DNA of 13,349 bases from NCBI GenBank assembly GCA_964427965.1, contig CAYRWK010000022.1, positions 1 through 13,349 on the forward strand, written 5' to 3'. The notes beneath the pieces are model-generated. The model made no database searches. It was not told the DNA's origin and worked only from the letters and a program-made list of their open reading frames with translations. The DNA comes from CAYRWK01 sp964427965. GTDB lineage: Bacteria > Patescibacteriota > WWE3 > UBA101185 > UBA10185. Shown here piece by piece: positions 7,268-13,281 of the stretch (position 1 is its first letter; every line of letters begins with the position of its first letter). Made by a program: the position numbers and the translations under genes.

Positions 7268-7282
7268 TATAATATCGATATT
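7268..7282 (+). promoter_or_regulatory. Promoter of tRNA-Ser(UGA) with overlapping palindrome
   Basis: TATAAT (7268-7273) lies 17 nt before the tRNA 5' end, right after the ndk stop. A perfect 12-bp palindrome AATATCGATATT (7271-7282) overlaps the -10 box and the predicted start site, so it could be an operator. Confidence 0.45.
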
Positions 7283-7290
7283 GATGTTCT

Positions 7291-7382
7291 GGAGGGGTCG
7301 CTTAGTGGTCGAGAGCGATGGTCCTGAAAACCATTATGGCTGTCAAAGGTCATCGTGGGTTCGAATCCCACCCCCTCCGCCA
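7291..7382 (+). tRNA. tRNA-Ser(UGA) with C at position 33
   Basis: The acceptor stem GGAGGGG (7291-7297) pairs with CCCCTCC (7372-7378), followed by discriminator G and an encoded CCA (7380-7382). The D arm is GCT/AGC with GG in the loop. The anticodon stem ATGGT/ACCAT (7318-7322, 7330-7334) closes the loop CCTGAAA, which gives anticodon TGA at 7325-7327. The 20-nt variable region forms a small stem as in class II serine tRNAs, and the T arm is GTGGG-TTCGAAT-CCCAC. Position 33, almost always U, is C here. Everything else looks functional. The second serine tRNA shares the same acceptor stem and T loop. Confidence 0.93.
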
Positions 7383-7396
7383 TTTATTTATTATAT

Positions 7397-7873
7397 ATGA
7401 ACGATAGACGGATGATTGAATGTAGCACTCTCGGTGGCGATAGAAAAATGATTCCTTTAGAAAAACTAGCCTTTCGACCTGCTGCTTACGCTGTAGTTAT
7501 ACACCAAGATAAAATTCTTCTTATGAAAACAAAAAGTACTGGAAAATATTGGTTTCCAGGTGGTGGGGTAAATTTGGGAGAAACTCTAGAGGTAGCTCTG
7601 AAACGGGAGGTGACGGAGGAGGCAGGCATAGATGTTAAGATAGACAAATTTTTGACTGTTAATGAGGTTTTTTTCTACTACGCTCCACTTGATGAGGCAT
7701 ATCAGAATTATTCGTTTTTTTATTTATGTAGCCCGATATCTACTAAGTTGCTTTCAGATGATTTAGTAGATCAAACCGATGAATCAGAAAAGCCACGTTG
7801 GGTAGAGCTGCGTTCTTTAAAACCTGTTGATTTACAAGTTGGCGCACAAGAAATACTTGCAGAATATTTATGA
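7397..7873 (+). CDS. Nudix hydrolase
   Basis: This 158-residue protein has a complete Nudix box at 56-78: GGVNLGE, then seven residues, then REVTEEAGI. The fold starts at about residue 28 (RPAAYAVVIHQDKILLMK at 27-44). Nudix enzymes cleave nucleoside diphosphates linked to another group, and some clean up oxidised or modified nucleotides; the substrate cannot be read from the sequence. The frame continues upstream into the tRNA-Ser gene, so I place the start at ATG 7397, 14 nt after the tRNA; Met6 (7412) and Met18 (7448) are alternatives. No Shine-Dalgarno and no separate promoter are clear, so it may be read through from the tRNA. Its stop overlaps the alkD start in ATGA. Confidence 0.88.
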   Translation: MNDRRMIECSTLGGDRKMIPLEKLAFRPAAYAVVIHQDKILLMKTKSTGKYWFPGGGVNLGETLEVALKREVTEEAGIDVKIDKFLTVNEVFFYYAPLDEAYQNYSFFYLCSPISTKLLSDDLVDQTDESEKPRWVELRSLKPVDLQVGAQEILAEYL

Positions 7874-8574
7874 AAGAAATAGTTCGTAAAGTAAGGAAGA
7901 CATTAAAACAACGCTCTGACACCAAAACTAAAGCCAGCTTCCAACGCTTTTTCAAAGAACAAGTTAAATTTCATGGGGTAAATTCAGCTACTGTTGGAAA
8001 AACAGCCAATGAGTATTACGAAAAGATTAAACTTCTACCAAAAAAGGAAATCTTTGATCTAGCCGAAGAACTATTACAATCCGGATACTGTGAAGAAGCC
8101 TGGATTGCTGCAAGTTGGGTGCACAAGTATGCCAACTATGAGGAATCCGACTTTGCAGTATACGAAAGATGGATTAATAGCTACATAGATAACTGGGCAG
8201 AATGCGATACCTTTTGCAACCATACTGTTGGGGATTTCATTCAAAAGTACCCTAAATGCATTGCTAAATTAAAAAAATGGGCGAAGTCCAAAAACCTATG
8301 GTTGCGAAGGGCTTCAGCAGTATGTTTGATAGTACCTGCAAAAGAAGGTAAGTTCTTAAGGGAGATTTTTGAGCTTGCCGATATTTTATTATTGGATAAA
8401 GAAGATATGGTGCAAAAGGGTTACGGATGGTTACTTAAAGAGGCGAGTCGTACGCATGAAAAAGAAGTATTTGACTATGTTGTTAAACACAAAGCAGTCG
8501 TGCCAAGAACAGCATTAAGATACGCTATTGAAAAGATATCACCTAAGTTACGTGCCAAGGCTATGGCTAAGTAA
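7870..8574 (+). CDS. AlkD-like DNA alkylation repair protein
   Basis: This 234-residue, helix-rich protein resembles the HEAT-like-repeat DNA glycosylase AlkD, which removes alkylated purines such as 3-methyladenine and 7-methylguanine. It carries DNWAECDTFCNHTVG at 107-121 with Trp109 and Asp113, and KGYGWLLKEAS at 183-193 with Trp187. These match the AlkD active-site residues Trp109, Asp113 and Trp187 both in type and in number. The repeated helical pairs (for example LAEELLQSGYCEEAWIAASW at 64-83) fit the fold. Its ATG overlaps the Nudix stop by 4 nt, so the two are translationally coupled. A Nudix-AlkD pair suggests joint protection of DNA and nucleotides against chemical damage, which is inference. 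Confidence 0.88.
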   Translation: MKEIVRKVRKTLKQRSDTKTKASFQRFFKEQVKFHGVNSATVGKTANEYYEKIKLLPKKEIFDLAEELLQSGYCEEAWIAASWVHKYANYEESDFAVYERWINSYIDNWAECDTFCNHTVGDFIQKYPKCIAKLKKWAKSKNLWLRRASAVCLIVPAKEGKFLREIFELADILLLDKEDMVQKGYGWLLKEASRTHEKEVFDYVVKHKAVVPRTALRYAIEKISPKLRAKAMAK

Positions 8575-8587
8575 TCTTTCCAAATCA

Positions 8588-8625
8588 CTAAGATATACTA
8601 AAGATATAGTATGATAGGGTATAAT
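8588..8625 (+). promoter_or_regulatory. Promoter of tRNA-Ser(GGA) with tandem repeat
   Basis: TATAAT (8620-8625) lies 27 nt before the tRNA. Just upstream are tandem CTAAGATATA (8588-8597) and CTAAAGATATA (8598-8608), which occupy the -35 region. The region is very AT-rich, so the repeat may be chance. Confidence 0.4.
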
Positions 8626-8652
8626 TCGTACGTTTTGTATGTGGTGTTGTAT

Positions 8653-8741
8653 GGAGGGGTCGCATAGAGGCCTAGTGCACTGACCTGGAAAGTCAGCCGG
8701 GAGAAATCCCGACGCGGGTTCGAATCCCGCCCCCTCCGCCA
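8653..8741 (+). tRNA. tRNA-Ser(GGA)
   Basis: The acceptor GGAGGGG (8653-8659) pairs with CCCCTCC (8731-8737), followed by G and an encoded CCA. The anticodon stem CTGAC/GTCAG closes the loop CTGGAAA with anticodon GGA at 8687-8689 and a normal U33. The variable arm (8697-8713) forms a CGGGA/TCCCG stem, which marks a class II serine tRNA. The T arm is GCGGG-TTCGAAT-CCCGC. Confidence 0.95.
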
Positions 8742-8860
8742 CTATGCTCATTTCCATCCTAAACACATTAATTTTCCAATTTTCTTAAAATGATATTTTA
8801 AGGTAAAATGTACGAAGTGATATTCTAATCACCACAAAACATATAAAACCTAAAAAGATT
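8742..8860 (+). other. AT-rich spacer with inverted repeats and a possible promoter
   Basis: There is no gene here. A perfect inverted repeat TTAAAAT-GAT-ATTTTAA lies at 8785-8801, directly followed by a -10-like TAAAAT at 8804-8809. A second small repeat GTGAT/ATCAC spans about 8817-8832. Together they could be promoter and operator of the small frame that follows. Confidence 0.3.
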
Positions 8861-9126
8861 ATGACAAATAACAACCACCTGATAAGAAATAGAACATAAA
8901 AGAGATCTTTAGGGGTAGGGAGTTATTTGAGAAAGCAACTATTCGAAAATTTCGAATAGTCCAAATCGAACAATATGTGTCCAAACTTTGTACAGAAGTG
9001 GGGATGTTTACGCAAGTTTTAGTTCACAGAGGGTATATGAGTGGGGATGAGAAGAGAGACGCATTTTCCAGCATCGGTTCTGCCCTTAGTGCTAATTTTG
9101 AGAACCTGAGCTTAAAGCCTATGTAA
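8861..9126 (+). pseudogene. Small, apparently frameshifted reading frame of unknown function
   Basis: From 8893 to the TAA at 9124-9126 there is an open frame of 77 codons without an early ATG. Its product looks like a soluble protein (for example KATIRKFRIVQIEQYVSKL and GMFTQVLVHRGYMSGDEKR). In a neighbouring frame an ATG at 8861 opens 12 codons (MTNNNHLIRNRT) and stops at 8897-8899, just where the longer frame begins. A one-base shift near 8895 would join them into a protein of about 89 residues. It may be a decayed gene, a sequencing indel or a frameshifted gene; internal starts at 8977 (GTG), 8998 (GTG) and 9004 (ATG) would give shorter products. I do not recognise the family. A long perfect palindrome lies inside it. 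Confidence 0.4.
8938..8960. repeat. Perfect 23-bp palindrome
   Basis: ACTATTCGAAA (8938-8948) and TTTCGAATAGT (8950-8960) are exact inverted copies around a single A. It could be an operator or an RNA hairpin; there is no T tract after it, so a terminator is unlikely. Confidence 0.8.
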
Positions 9127-9152
9127 CCCTAGTTTTATAAACCCCTTTTTAC

Positions 9153-9161
9153 TGGTAAAAT
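9153..9161 (+). promoter_or_regulatory. Extended -10 promoter of the tRNA-Arg/tRNA-Pro unit
   Basis: TGG-TAAAAT ends 31 nt before the tRNA-Arg gene. There is no other promoter-like element between tRNA-Arg and tRNA-Pro (20-nt gap) or between tRNA-Pro and the sortase gene, so one transcript may hold all three. Confidence 0.45.
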
Positions 9162-9192
9162 CATCGTGTTTGAAGGTTTTTGTTATCCATTT

Positions 9193-9268
9193 GCTCCCAT
9201 AGCTCAAGTGGATAGAGCAAAGGTTTCCTAAACCTTAGATCCCAGTTCGACTCTGGGTGGGGGTACCA
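9193..9268 (+). tRNA. tRNA-Arg(CCU)
   Basis: Acceptor GCTCCCA (9193-9199) against TGGGGGT (9258-9264), with discriminator A and an encoded CCA (9266-9268). The D arm is GCTC/GAGC, the anticodon stem AAGGT/ACCTT closes the loop TTCCTAA with anticodon CCT (9227-9229), and the T arm is CCCAG-TTCGACT-CTGGG. The acceptor stem includes G1-U72 and U3-G70 wobble pairs, which is unusual. Confidence 0.9.
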
Positions 9269-9288
9269 TAAAACTTGTTCTTTGTTGG

Positions 9289-9364
9289 CAGGGACTGGCG
9301 CAATTGGTAGCGCGCTACGTTCGGGACGTAGAGGCTCCCGGTTCAAGTCCGGGGTCCCTGACCA
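9289..9364 (+). tRNA. tRNA-Pro(CGG)
   Basis: Acceptor CAGGGAC (9289-9295) against GTCCCTG (9354-9360), with discriminator A and an encoded CCA (9362-9364). The C1-G72 pair is typical of bacterial tRNA-Pro. D arm GCGC/GCGC; anticodon stem CTACG/CGTAG around TTCGGGA gives anticodon CGG (9322-9324); T arm CCCGG-TTCAAGT-CCGGG. Confidence 0.95.
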
Positions 9365-9408
9365 TGTTGTATACTGATGTAGTGAGTCATCTAAATACTA
9401 AATACTTT

Positions 9409-10053
9409 ATGAAAAAGCTCTTTCCAATACTTATGATCACAACCGGACTGCTCTTTTTAGGAGCAACCTACTACCCCATTGTTCGAGATGAAGTGTGGTA
9501 TCAGCTAAAAACTCTCAAAAATCAAAAATACGAACTGAGCAATTCATCGGGGGAAAAAGACAGTGTTTTTGCCAGGTATTTAACTGCAAAAACCATAGAT
9601 TTAGAACCTGTAAACAAAGACTTTTCCATAATAATTGAAAAGATTGGTGTAAACGCTCCTGTAACTGCAGATGTCTCTGTATGGGATCCAAACGAATACA
9701 ACGAAGCGTTAAAAATAGGTGCCGCTCATGCCGCAAGCTCAATGTATCCCTCATCTGATCCAGGAAACGTATATATCTTTGCCCACACATCTGTAAACTT
9801 TTGGGAGCTTGGTAAATACGCAACAGTATTTAACCTGTTACGCAAACTAGAATTTGGAGATACCGTACATGTCTTTTATAAAAATCAGGACTTTGAATAC
9901 AAAGTTATTACCAAAGAGGTCTTGAAGGGTTGGGACACCTATCCTTTAACCAGACCTGTTATAGAGCCTATTTTGACTCTTCAAACATGCGACCCTCCTG
10001 GAACAACAATTAACAGACTAATTGTGACGGCAAAATTGGAAAAGGTTAACTAG
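9409..10053 (+). CDS. Sortase-family transpeptidase
   Basis: This 214-residue protein has an N-terminal signal anchor (LFPILMITTGLLFLGATYYP, 4-23) and an outside sortase domain. The catalytic residues are visible: His126 in VYIFAHTS, Cys194 in LTLQTCDPPG (189-198) and Arg203 in INRLIV. Sortases cut a sorting signal in surface proteins and attach them to a nucleophile; the class and the local substrate are not evident. The frame is open upstream through the tRNA-Pro gene, and an ATG even uses the last A of the tRNA (9364). I prefer ATG 9409 because it starts directly before the anchor with a normal MKK beginning. It has no Shine-Dalgarno sequence. Its stop is 1 bp from the stop of the convergent PEGA gene. 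Confidence 0.9.
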   Translation: MKKLFPILMITTGLLFLGATYYPIVRDEVWYQLKTLKNQKYELSNSSGEKDSVFARYLTAKTIDLEPVNKDFSIIIEKIGVNAPVTADVSVWDPNEYNEALKIGAAHAASSMYPSSDPGNVYIFAHTSVNFWELGKYATVFNLLRKLEFGDTVHVFYKNQDFEYKVITKEVLKGWDTYPLTRPVIEPILTLQTCDPPGTTINRLIVTAKLEKVN

Positions 10054-10054
10054 T

Positions 10055-11215
10055 TTACCTTAAACTTACGGTATATAAATCGCTTTGCTCTCCCGATTTA
10101 AATGAGGTGGAAATAATGATTTTATCTCCGTTAGGGGAGCTAAATGCTTGGTCTGAATACAAAGCACCGTTGTACAACTCGGTTTTATTGGTTCCGTCAA
10201 TTCTAACAATACTTATTGACCCCCGTTGGTTTGTTGCAATACTTCCCTCTGTCAATATGAGGTGAAAGCTATCGGCGTACCATGAGACTTTTGGTTGGGG
10301 ATCGGAGCTTTTTGTAGTAAAGACCAAGGTTTCTTCTTTTTCACCAACCGGCAGTGGTTTTTCTGTATTATAGACACGGTATTCGGTATTTGCGTCCACA
10401 ACCTTTTTAAATAAAAACTTCTTTTCATCCGGTGACCAAACTGATTCGGGGTTAATTGCCAAGGTCTTAATATTTTCAGGAATTTCCACTTTTTGTAAGT
10501 AATCTTCTCTTTTGGCCGAAAGCTTTGTAAGCCATTCTTTTTTAACTAACTCGGGGGTTGTTGTAATTTCAGCAGTGTTTTTTTCGGTATTAACAACGTA
10601 ATACTGGTTTAGTAAGTTTCCGTAAACAATTAAAAACTTTTCATCGGGTGACCACTCTATTTTTGTACCGTCTGAATAAATATTATATGGTGTATCTTTA
10701 AGAACTGTAGTTGCAGAGGATCTAAATAAGTTAGGGGTGCTGTCACCGGTAAGTGAGATTATTTTAACCCCCGGGTTTTCAGGATCTTTTGAAAAATATG
10801 CCAATTTTGTAAGGCTGGGCGAGATGCTGGGCAACAAGGCTCCTGTGTTTGTTAACGGTTCGAGTCTTGGGCTTTGTGATACAAGAACGGCCGTAATATC
10901 CGTTACCAGCTCCGGGAATATTTCAATGTTTTTTCCCCATGTAACAAAACCCTTTTTAACAATTTTTATAGCATGGTTTCCGGGCTCAATACCCGAAATA
11001 GTATCGTTACTGGCGGTGATTAGAATGCCGTTTAAATACACACTTGCTCCTTGAGGAATAGATTTGGCGCTAATCATTCCGGTTTTGGTCAAGTCTATTT
11101 GCTTATTATCTTTTTTAGTTAATCTGTATCCTGCAGTATACAAGTAGAGCAGAGAAGAAATTCCTAATATAATGACAAAGGAAAGAAAAGATTGGAACCA
11201 AGTTCGCTTTTTCAT
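10055..11215 (-). CDS. Membrane-anchored PEGA-domain protein with beta-propeller-like repeats
   Basis: This 386-residue protein has an N-terminal membrane segment (FLSFVIILGISSLLYLYTAG, 10-29). A PEGA-type domain follows at about 46-112 (IPQGASVYLNGILI at 53-66, then GIEPGNHAIKIVKKGF at 75-90). The rest carries PD40/TolB-like propeller motifs: ISPSLTKLAYFS (131-142), WSPDEKFLIVY (188-198), WSPDEKKFLFK (260-270) and SSPNGDKIIIS (359-369). It probably sits outside the cell membrane and binds surface polymers or proteins; no catalytic site is seen. It is convergent with the sortase but shows no C-terminal sorting motif and is held by its N-terminus. The start has a leaderless promoter that faces the mreB promoter. 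Confidence 0.85.
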   Translation of the reverse strand: MKKRTWFQSFLSFVIILGISSLLYLYTAGYRLTKKDNKQIDLTKTGMISAKSIPQGASVYLNGILITASNDTISGIEPGNHAIKIVKKGFVTWGKNIEIFPELVTDITAVLVSQSPRLEPLTNTGALLPSISPSLTKLAYFSKDPENPGVKIISLTGDSTPNLFRSSATTVLKDTPYNIYSDGTKIEWSPDEKFLIVYGNLLNQYYVVNTEKNTAEITTTPELVKKEWLTKLSAKREDYLQKVEIPENIKTLAINPESVWSPDEKKFLFKKVVDANTEYRVYNTEKPLPVGEKEETLVFTTKSSDPQPKVSWYADSFHLILTEGSIATNQRGSISIVRIDGTNKTELYNGALYSDQAFSSPNGDKIIISTSFKSGEQSDLYTVSLR

Positions 11216-11222
11216 GACCTAT

Positions 11223-11231
11223 ATTTTATCA
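11223..11231 (-). promoter_or_regulatory. Extended -10 promoter of the PEGA gene (leaderless)
   Basis: On the minus strand TGA-TAAAAT ends 7 nt before the PEGA start codon at 11215. Its upstream half lies on top of the mreB -10 box. Confidence 0.5.
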
Positions 11232-11235
11232 CTGC

Positions 11236-11244
11236 TGTTATAAT
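11236..11244 (+). promoter_or_regulatory. Extended -10 promoter of mreB (leaderless)
   Basis: TGT-TATAAT, a perfect -10 hexamer with extension, ends 6 nt before the mreB ATG at 11251. No -35 box is recognisable; that region is the start of the divergent PEGA gene. Confidence 0.6.
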
Positions 11245-11250
11245 AATGCC

Positions 11251-12255
11251 ATGTTCGCAAAAAAGATTGCAATTGATTTAGGTACAGCCAATTCTTTAGT
11301 GTATGTAAGCGGTAAGGGCGTAGTGTTAAAAGAGCCTACAGTGGTGGCCGTTTCTATTGACGAGGAGAAAATTTTGGCGGTGGGGGAAGAGGCTCGCGAG
11401 ATGATAGGAAAAACCCCGGATAACATTACGGCAACCCGTCCGTTAAAAAGCGGAGTTATTGCTGATTACGAAACTACTGAAGCTCTACTTAGATATTTTA
11501 TTAACAAAGTGATGGGCTCGTCCCGTGTTGTTAAACCGGATGTAGTAATATCTATTCCGGCCGGAGCTACCAGTGTGGAGGCTCGTGCGGTGCTCGAAGC
11601 TGCATACTCCGCGGGTGCTAAGTCTGCCTACCTAATACCGGAACCTTTGGCGGCGGCAATTGGGGCAGGCCTTCCCGTTGCGGAACCTTCAGGCAATATG
11701 GTAGTAAATATTGGCGGTGGTACAACAGAAATCGCCATTGTATCTCTGTACGGTATGGTTGTGCATGGCAGTGTTAGGGTTGGTGGAAATTCTTTGGACG
11801 AAGCAATTTCACTACATATAAGACGTAAATACGGCTTGGTAATAGGGGACAATACCGCTGAAAAAGTTAAGATAGATATAGGCAGTGCTTTGCCCTTAAC
11901 AAAAGAACGGGTTTTGGAGGTAAAGGGTCGTGATCTTGTGACGGGTTTTCCAAAAACTATCACGATAACATCTTCCGAAATAACCACATTACTTAATCAA
12001 CCACTTACTCAAGTAGGTATGGCTATAAAGGGTGTGCTTGAAAGAACCCCGCCTGAATTGTCTTCTGATATTATTGATAAAGGTATAGTACTAAGCGGGG
12101 GAACGGCGATGTTATCTAATTTGGACAAGTATTTAACTGTTTACACGGGGGTGCCTGTGCATGTTGCTGACGACCCGTTACTATGTGTCGTTAAGGGTTT
12201 GGGTAAAGCAATAGAAAATTTTGATATTTTTTCTCGTAGTATGATAAAAAGGTAA
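11251..12255 (+). CDS. mreB: Rod-shape-determining actin homologue MreB
   Basis: This 334-residue protein has the actin-like ATPase fold. It shows the phosphate-1 motif IAIDLGTANSLVYV (6-19), PLKSGVIADYETTEALLRYF (63-82), SIPAGATSVEARAV (100-113), IPEPLAAAIGAGLPV (128-142), the phosphate-2 motif MVVNIGGGTTEIAIVSL (149-165) and the adenosine motif GIVLSGGTAML (268-278). All are standard for MreB, and the length is normal. MreB filaments under the membrane guide cell-wall synthesis in elongated cells. No mreC or mreD follows; the next gene is a WecG/TagA-like transferase 18 nt downstream. The start has a perfect extended -10 box 6 nt upstream, which makes a leaderless message likely. Confidence 0.97.
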   Translation: MFAKKIAIDLGTANSLVYVSGKGVVLKEPTVVAVSIDEEKILAVGEEAREMIGKTPDNITATRPLKSGVIADYETTEALLRYFINKVMGSSRVVKPDVVISIPAGATSVEARAVLEAAYSAGAKSAYLIPEPLAAAIGAGLPVAEPSGNMVVNIGGGTTEIAIVSLYGMVVHGSVRVGGNSLDEAISLHIRRKYGLVIGDNTAEKVKIDIGSALPLTKERVLEVKGRDLVTGFPKTITITSSEITTLLNQPLTQVGMAIKGVLERTPPELSSDIIDKGIVLSGGTAMLSNLDKYLTVYTGVPVHVADDPLLCVVKGLGKAIENFDIFSRSMIKR

Positions 12256-12273
12256 TTTGTTTTCCAACTGTTT

Positions 12274-13173
12274 ATGCAAGAACAATATATATTGGGGGTA
12301 AAAGTAAATACAGGGTTCACCATGCAAACGGCAGTGGGTCATATTGCCAAGTTGTTATCTGACGGCAGGAATCACTATATATCTACAACAAACGCTGAGT
12401 TTGTGATGACAGCACAAAAAGATCCAAGTTTTAAAGACATCATTAATAAGGCTGACCTTTCTTTGCCCGATGGTGCAGGGATTTTGTTTGCGGATTATTT
12501 TATTAAAGCTGGAAAAAATATTAAAAAAGATGCTCTTTACCCGCTGAAAGTGTTTTTACTAGGGCTTTGGGTGGGGTTGGGTACTGCTCTTAAAAAGATT
12601 AAACTAGGCGAGAGAATAAGCGGGGTAGATTTGGTATATGCTTTATGCTCGTATGCCCAAAAGGAAGGAAAAACTATTTTTTTACTGGGAGGGTGGCAAA
12701 AAACTAAGTTGGGTAAAAAATTACCACATCATGGTTATTTAGCTGAAAAAGCTGCAAAAAAGTTAAAACTGCTGTATCCAGATCTTAAGATTGTGGGTTA
12801 CACCTCCGATTTTTCGTATAAAGAATCTGATGACATTCGCACACAGGACTACTTACATTCTTGTATGAATGAACATAGTATAGCTTCTATAGACATTCTT
12901 TTAGTTGCTTATGGTGCACCGATGCAAGAAAAATTTATAGTAAGAAATATGGATAAGATACCTGCTAGATTATGTATTGGACTAGGGGGCACTTTTGACT
13001 ATATTGCAGAATATCTTAAAAGATCTCCTAAGTTCTTCATAAATCATAATTTAGAATGGTTTTATAAAATATTTATGCAACCTAACCGATTAGTGAGAGT
13101 GTTTACTGCTTTTCCACTATTTCCATTGCGCGTATTCCTAGATATGTTAAAAACGAAACCACATAACTTTTAG
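12274..13173 (+). CDS. WecG/TagA/CpsF-family glycosyltransferase
   Basis: This 299-residue enzyme belongs to the family that adds an N-acetylmannosamine-type sugar to a lipid-linked intermediate (TagA, WecG). Family motifs are ISTTNAEFVM (36-45), LPDGAGI (64-70), ERISGVDLVYAL (113-124), VAYGAPMQEKF (211-221), GLGGTFDYIAEYLKRSP (236-252) and NLEWFYKIFMQPNRLVR (259-275). The Asp in PDG matches the proposed catalytic Asp. It is longer than the usual roughly 240 residues, partly from a hydrophobic insert at about 78-110 and a short one around 141-154. It follows mreB by 18 nt without an obvious promoter, so co-transcription is likely. The sugar and acceptor are not known here. Confidence 0.9.
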   Translation: MQEQYILGVKVNTGFTMQTAVGHIAKLLSDGRNHYISTTNAEFVMTAQKDPSFKDIINKADLSLPDGAGILFADYFIKAGKNIKKDALYPLKVFLLGLWVGLGTALKKIKLGERISGVDLVYALCSYAQKEGKTIFLLGGWQKTKLGKKLPHHGYLAEKAAKKLKLLYPDLKIVGYTSDFSYKESDDIRTQDYLHSCMNEHSIASIDILLVAYGAPMQEKFIVRNMDKIPARLCIGLGGTFDYIAEYLKRSPKFFINHNLEWFYKIFMQPNRLVRVFTAFPLFPLRVFLDMLKTKPHNF

Positions 13174-13281
13174 GCCCGTACATCCGCTTCTTACATCTTT
13201 ACATATCAATAATATGTCATTACATAACAATATATTCTTGACACAGACTTTCTAATGTGGTTTTCTATAAATATGACTATT
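13174..13281 (+). promoter_or_regulatory. Upstream region of the last gene with repeated TTACAT motifs
   Basis: TTACAT occurs at 13191, 13199 and 13220, and a perfect inverted repeat ACATAT-CAATA-ATATGT lies at 13201-13217. A consensus TTGACA (13238-13243) is followed by TATAAA at 13266-13271, but the spacing of 22 bp is too long, so the exact promoter is unclear. The repeats could be operator sites for the regulator that follows. Confidence 0.35.

Noticed and set aside
9161..9346. Minus-strand frame across the two tRNA genes, and similar frames over the serine tRNAs
   Set aside because: They are translations of tRNA genes, a common annotation artefact.
9304..9408. Upstream extension of the sortase frame into tRNA-Pro
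   Set aside because: The extension encodes tRNA sequence, and a typical MKK signal-anchor start exists at 9409. The ATG at 9364 remains a small possibility.
10042..10061. Imperfect palindrome AAGGT-T-AACTAGTT-T-ACCTT across the two convergent stops, as a two-way terminator
   Set aside because: The stem is short with a mismatch and no T tract follows on either strand.
11628..11987. 119-codon open frame on the minus strand opposite mreB
   Set aside because: It mirrors the conserved mreB coding sequence and shows no start signal or domain of its own.
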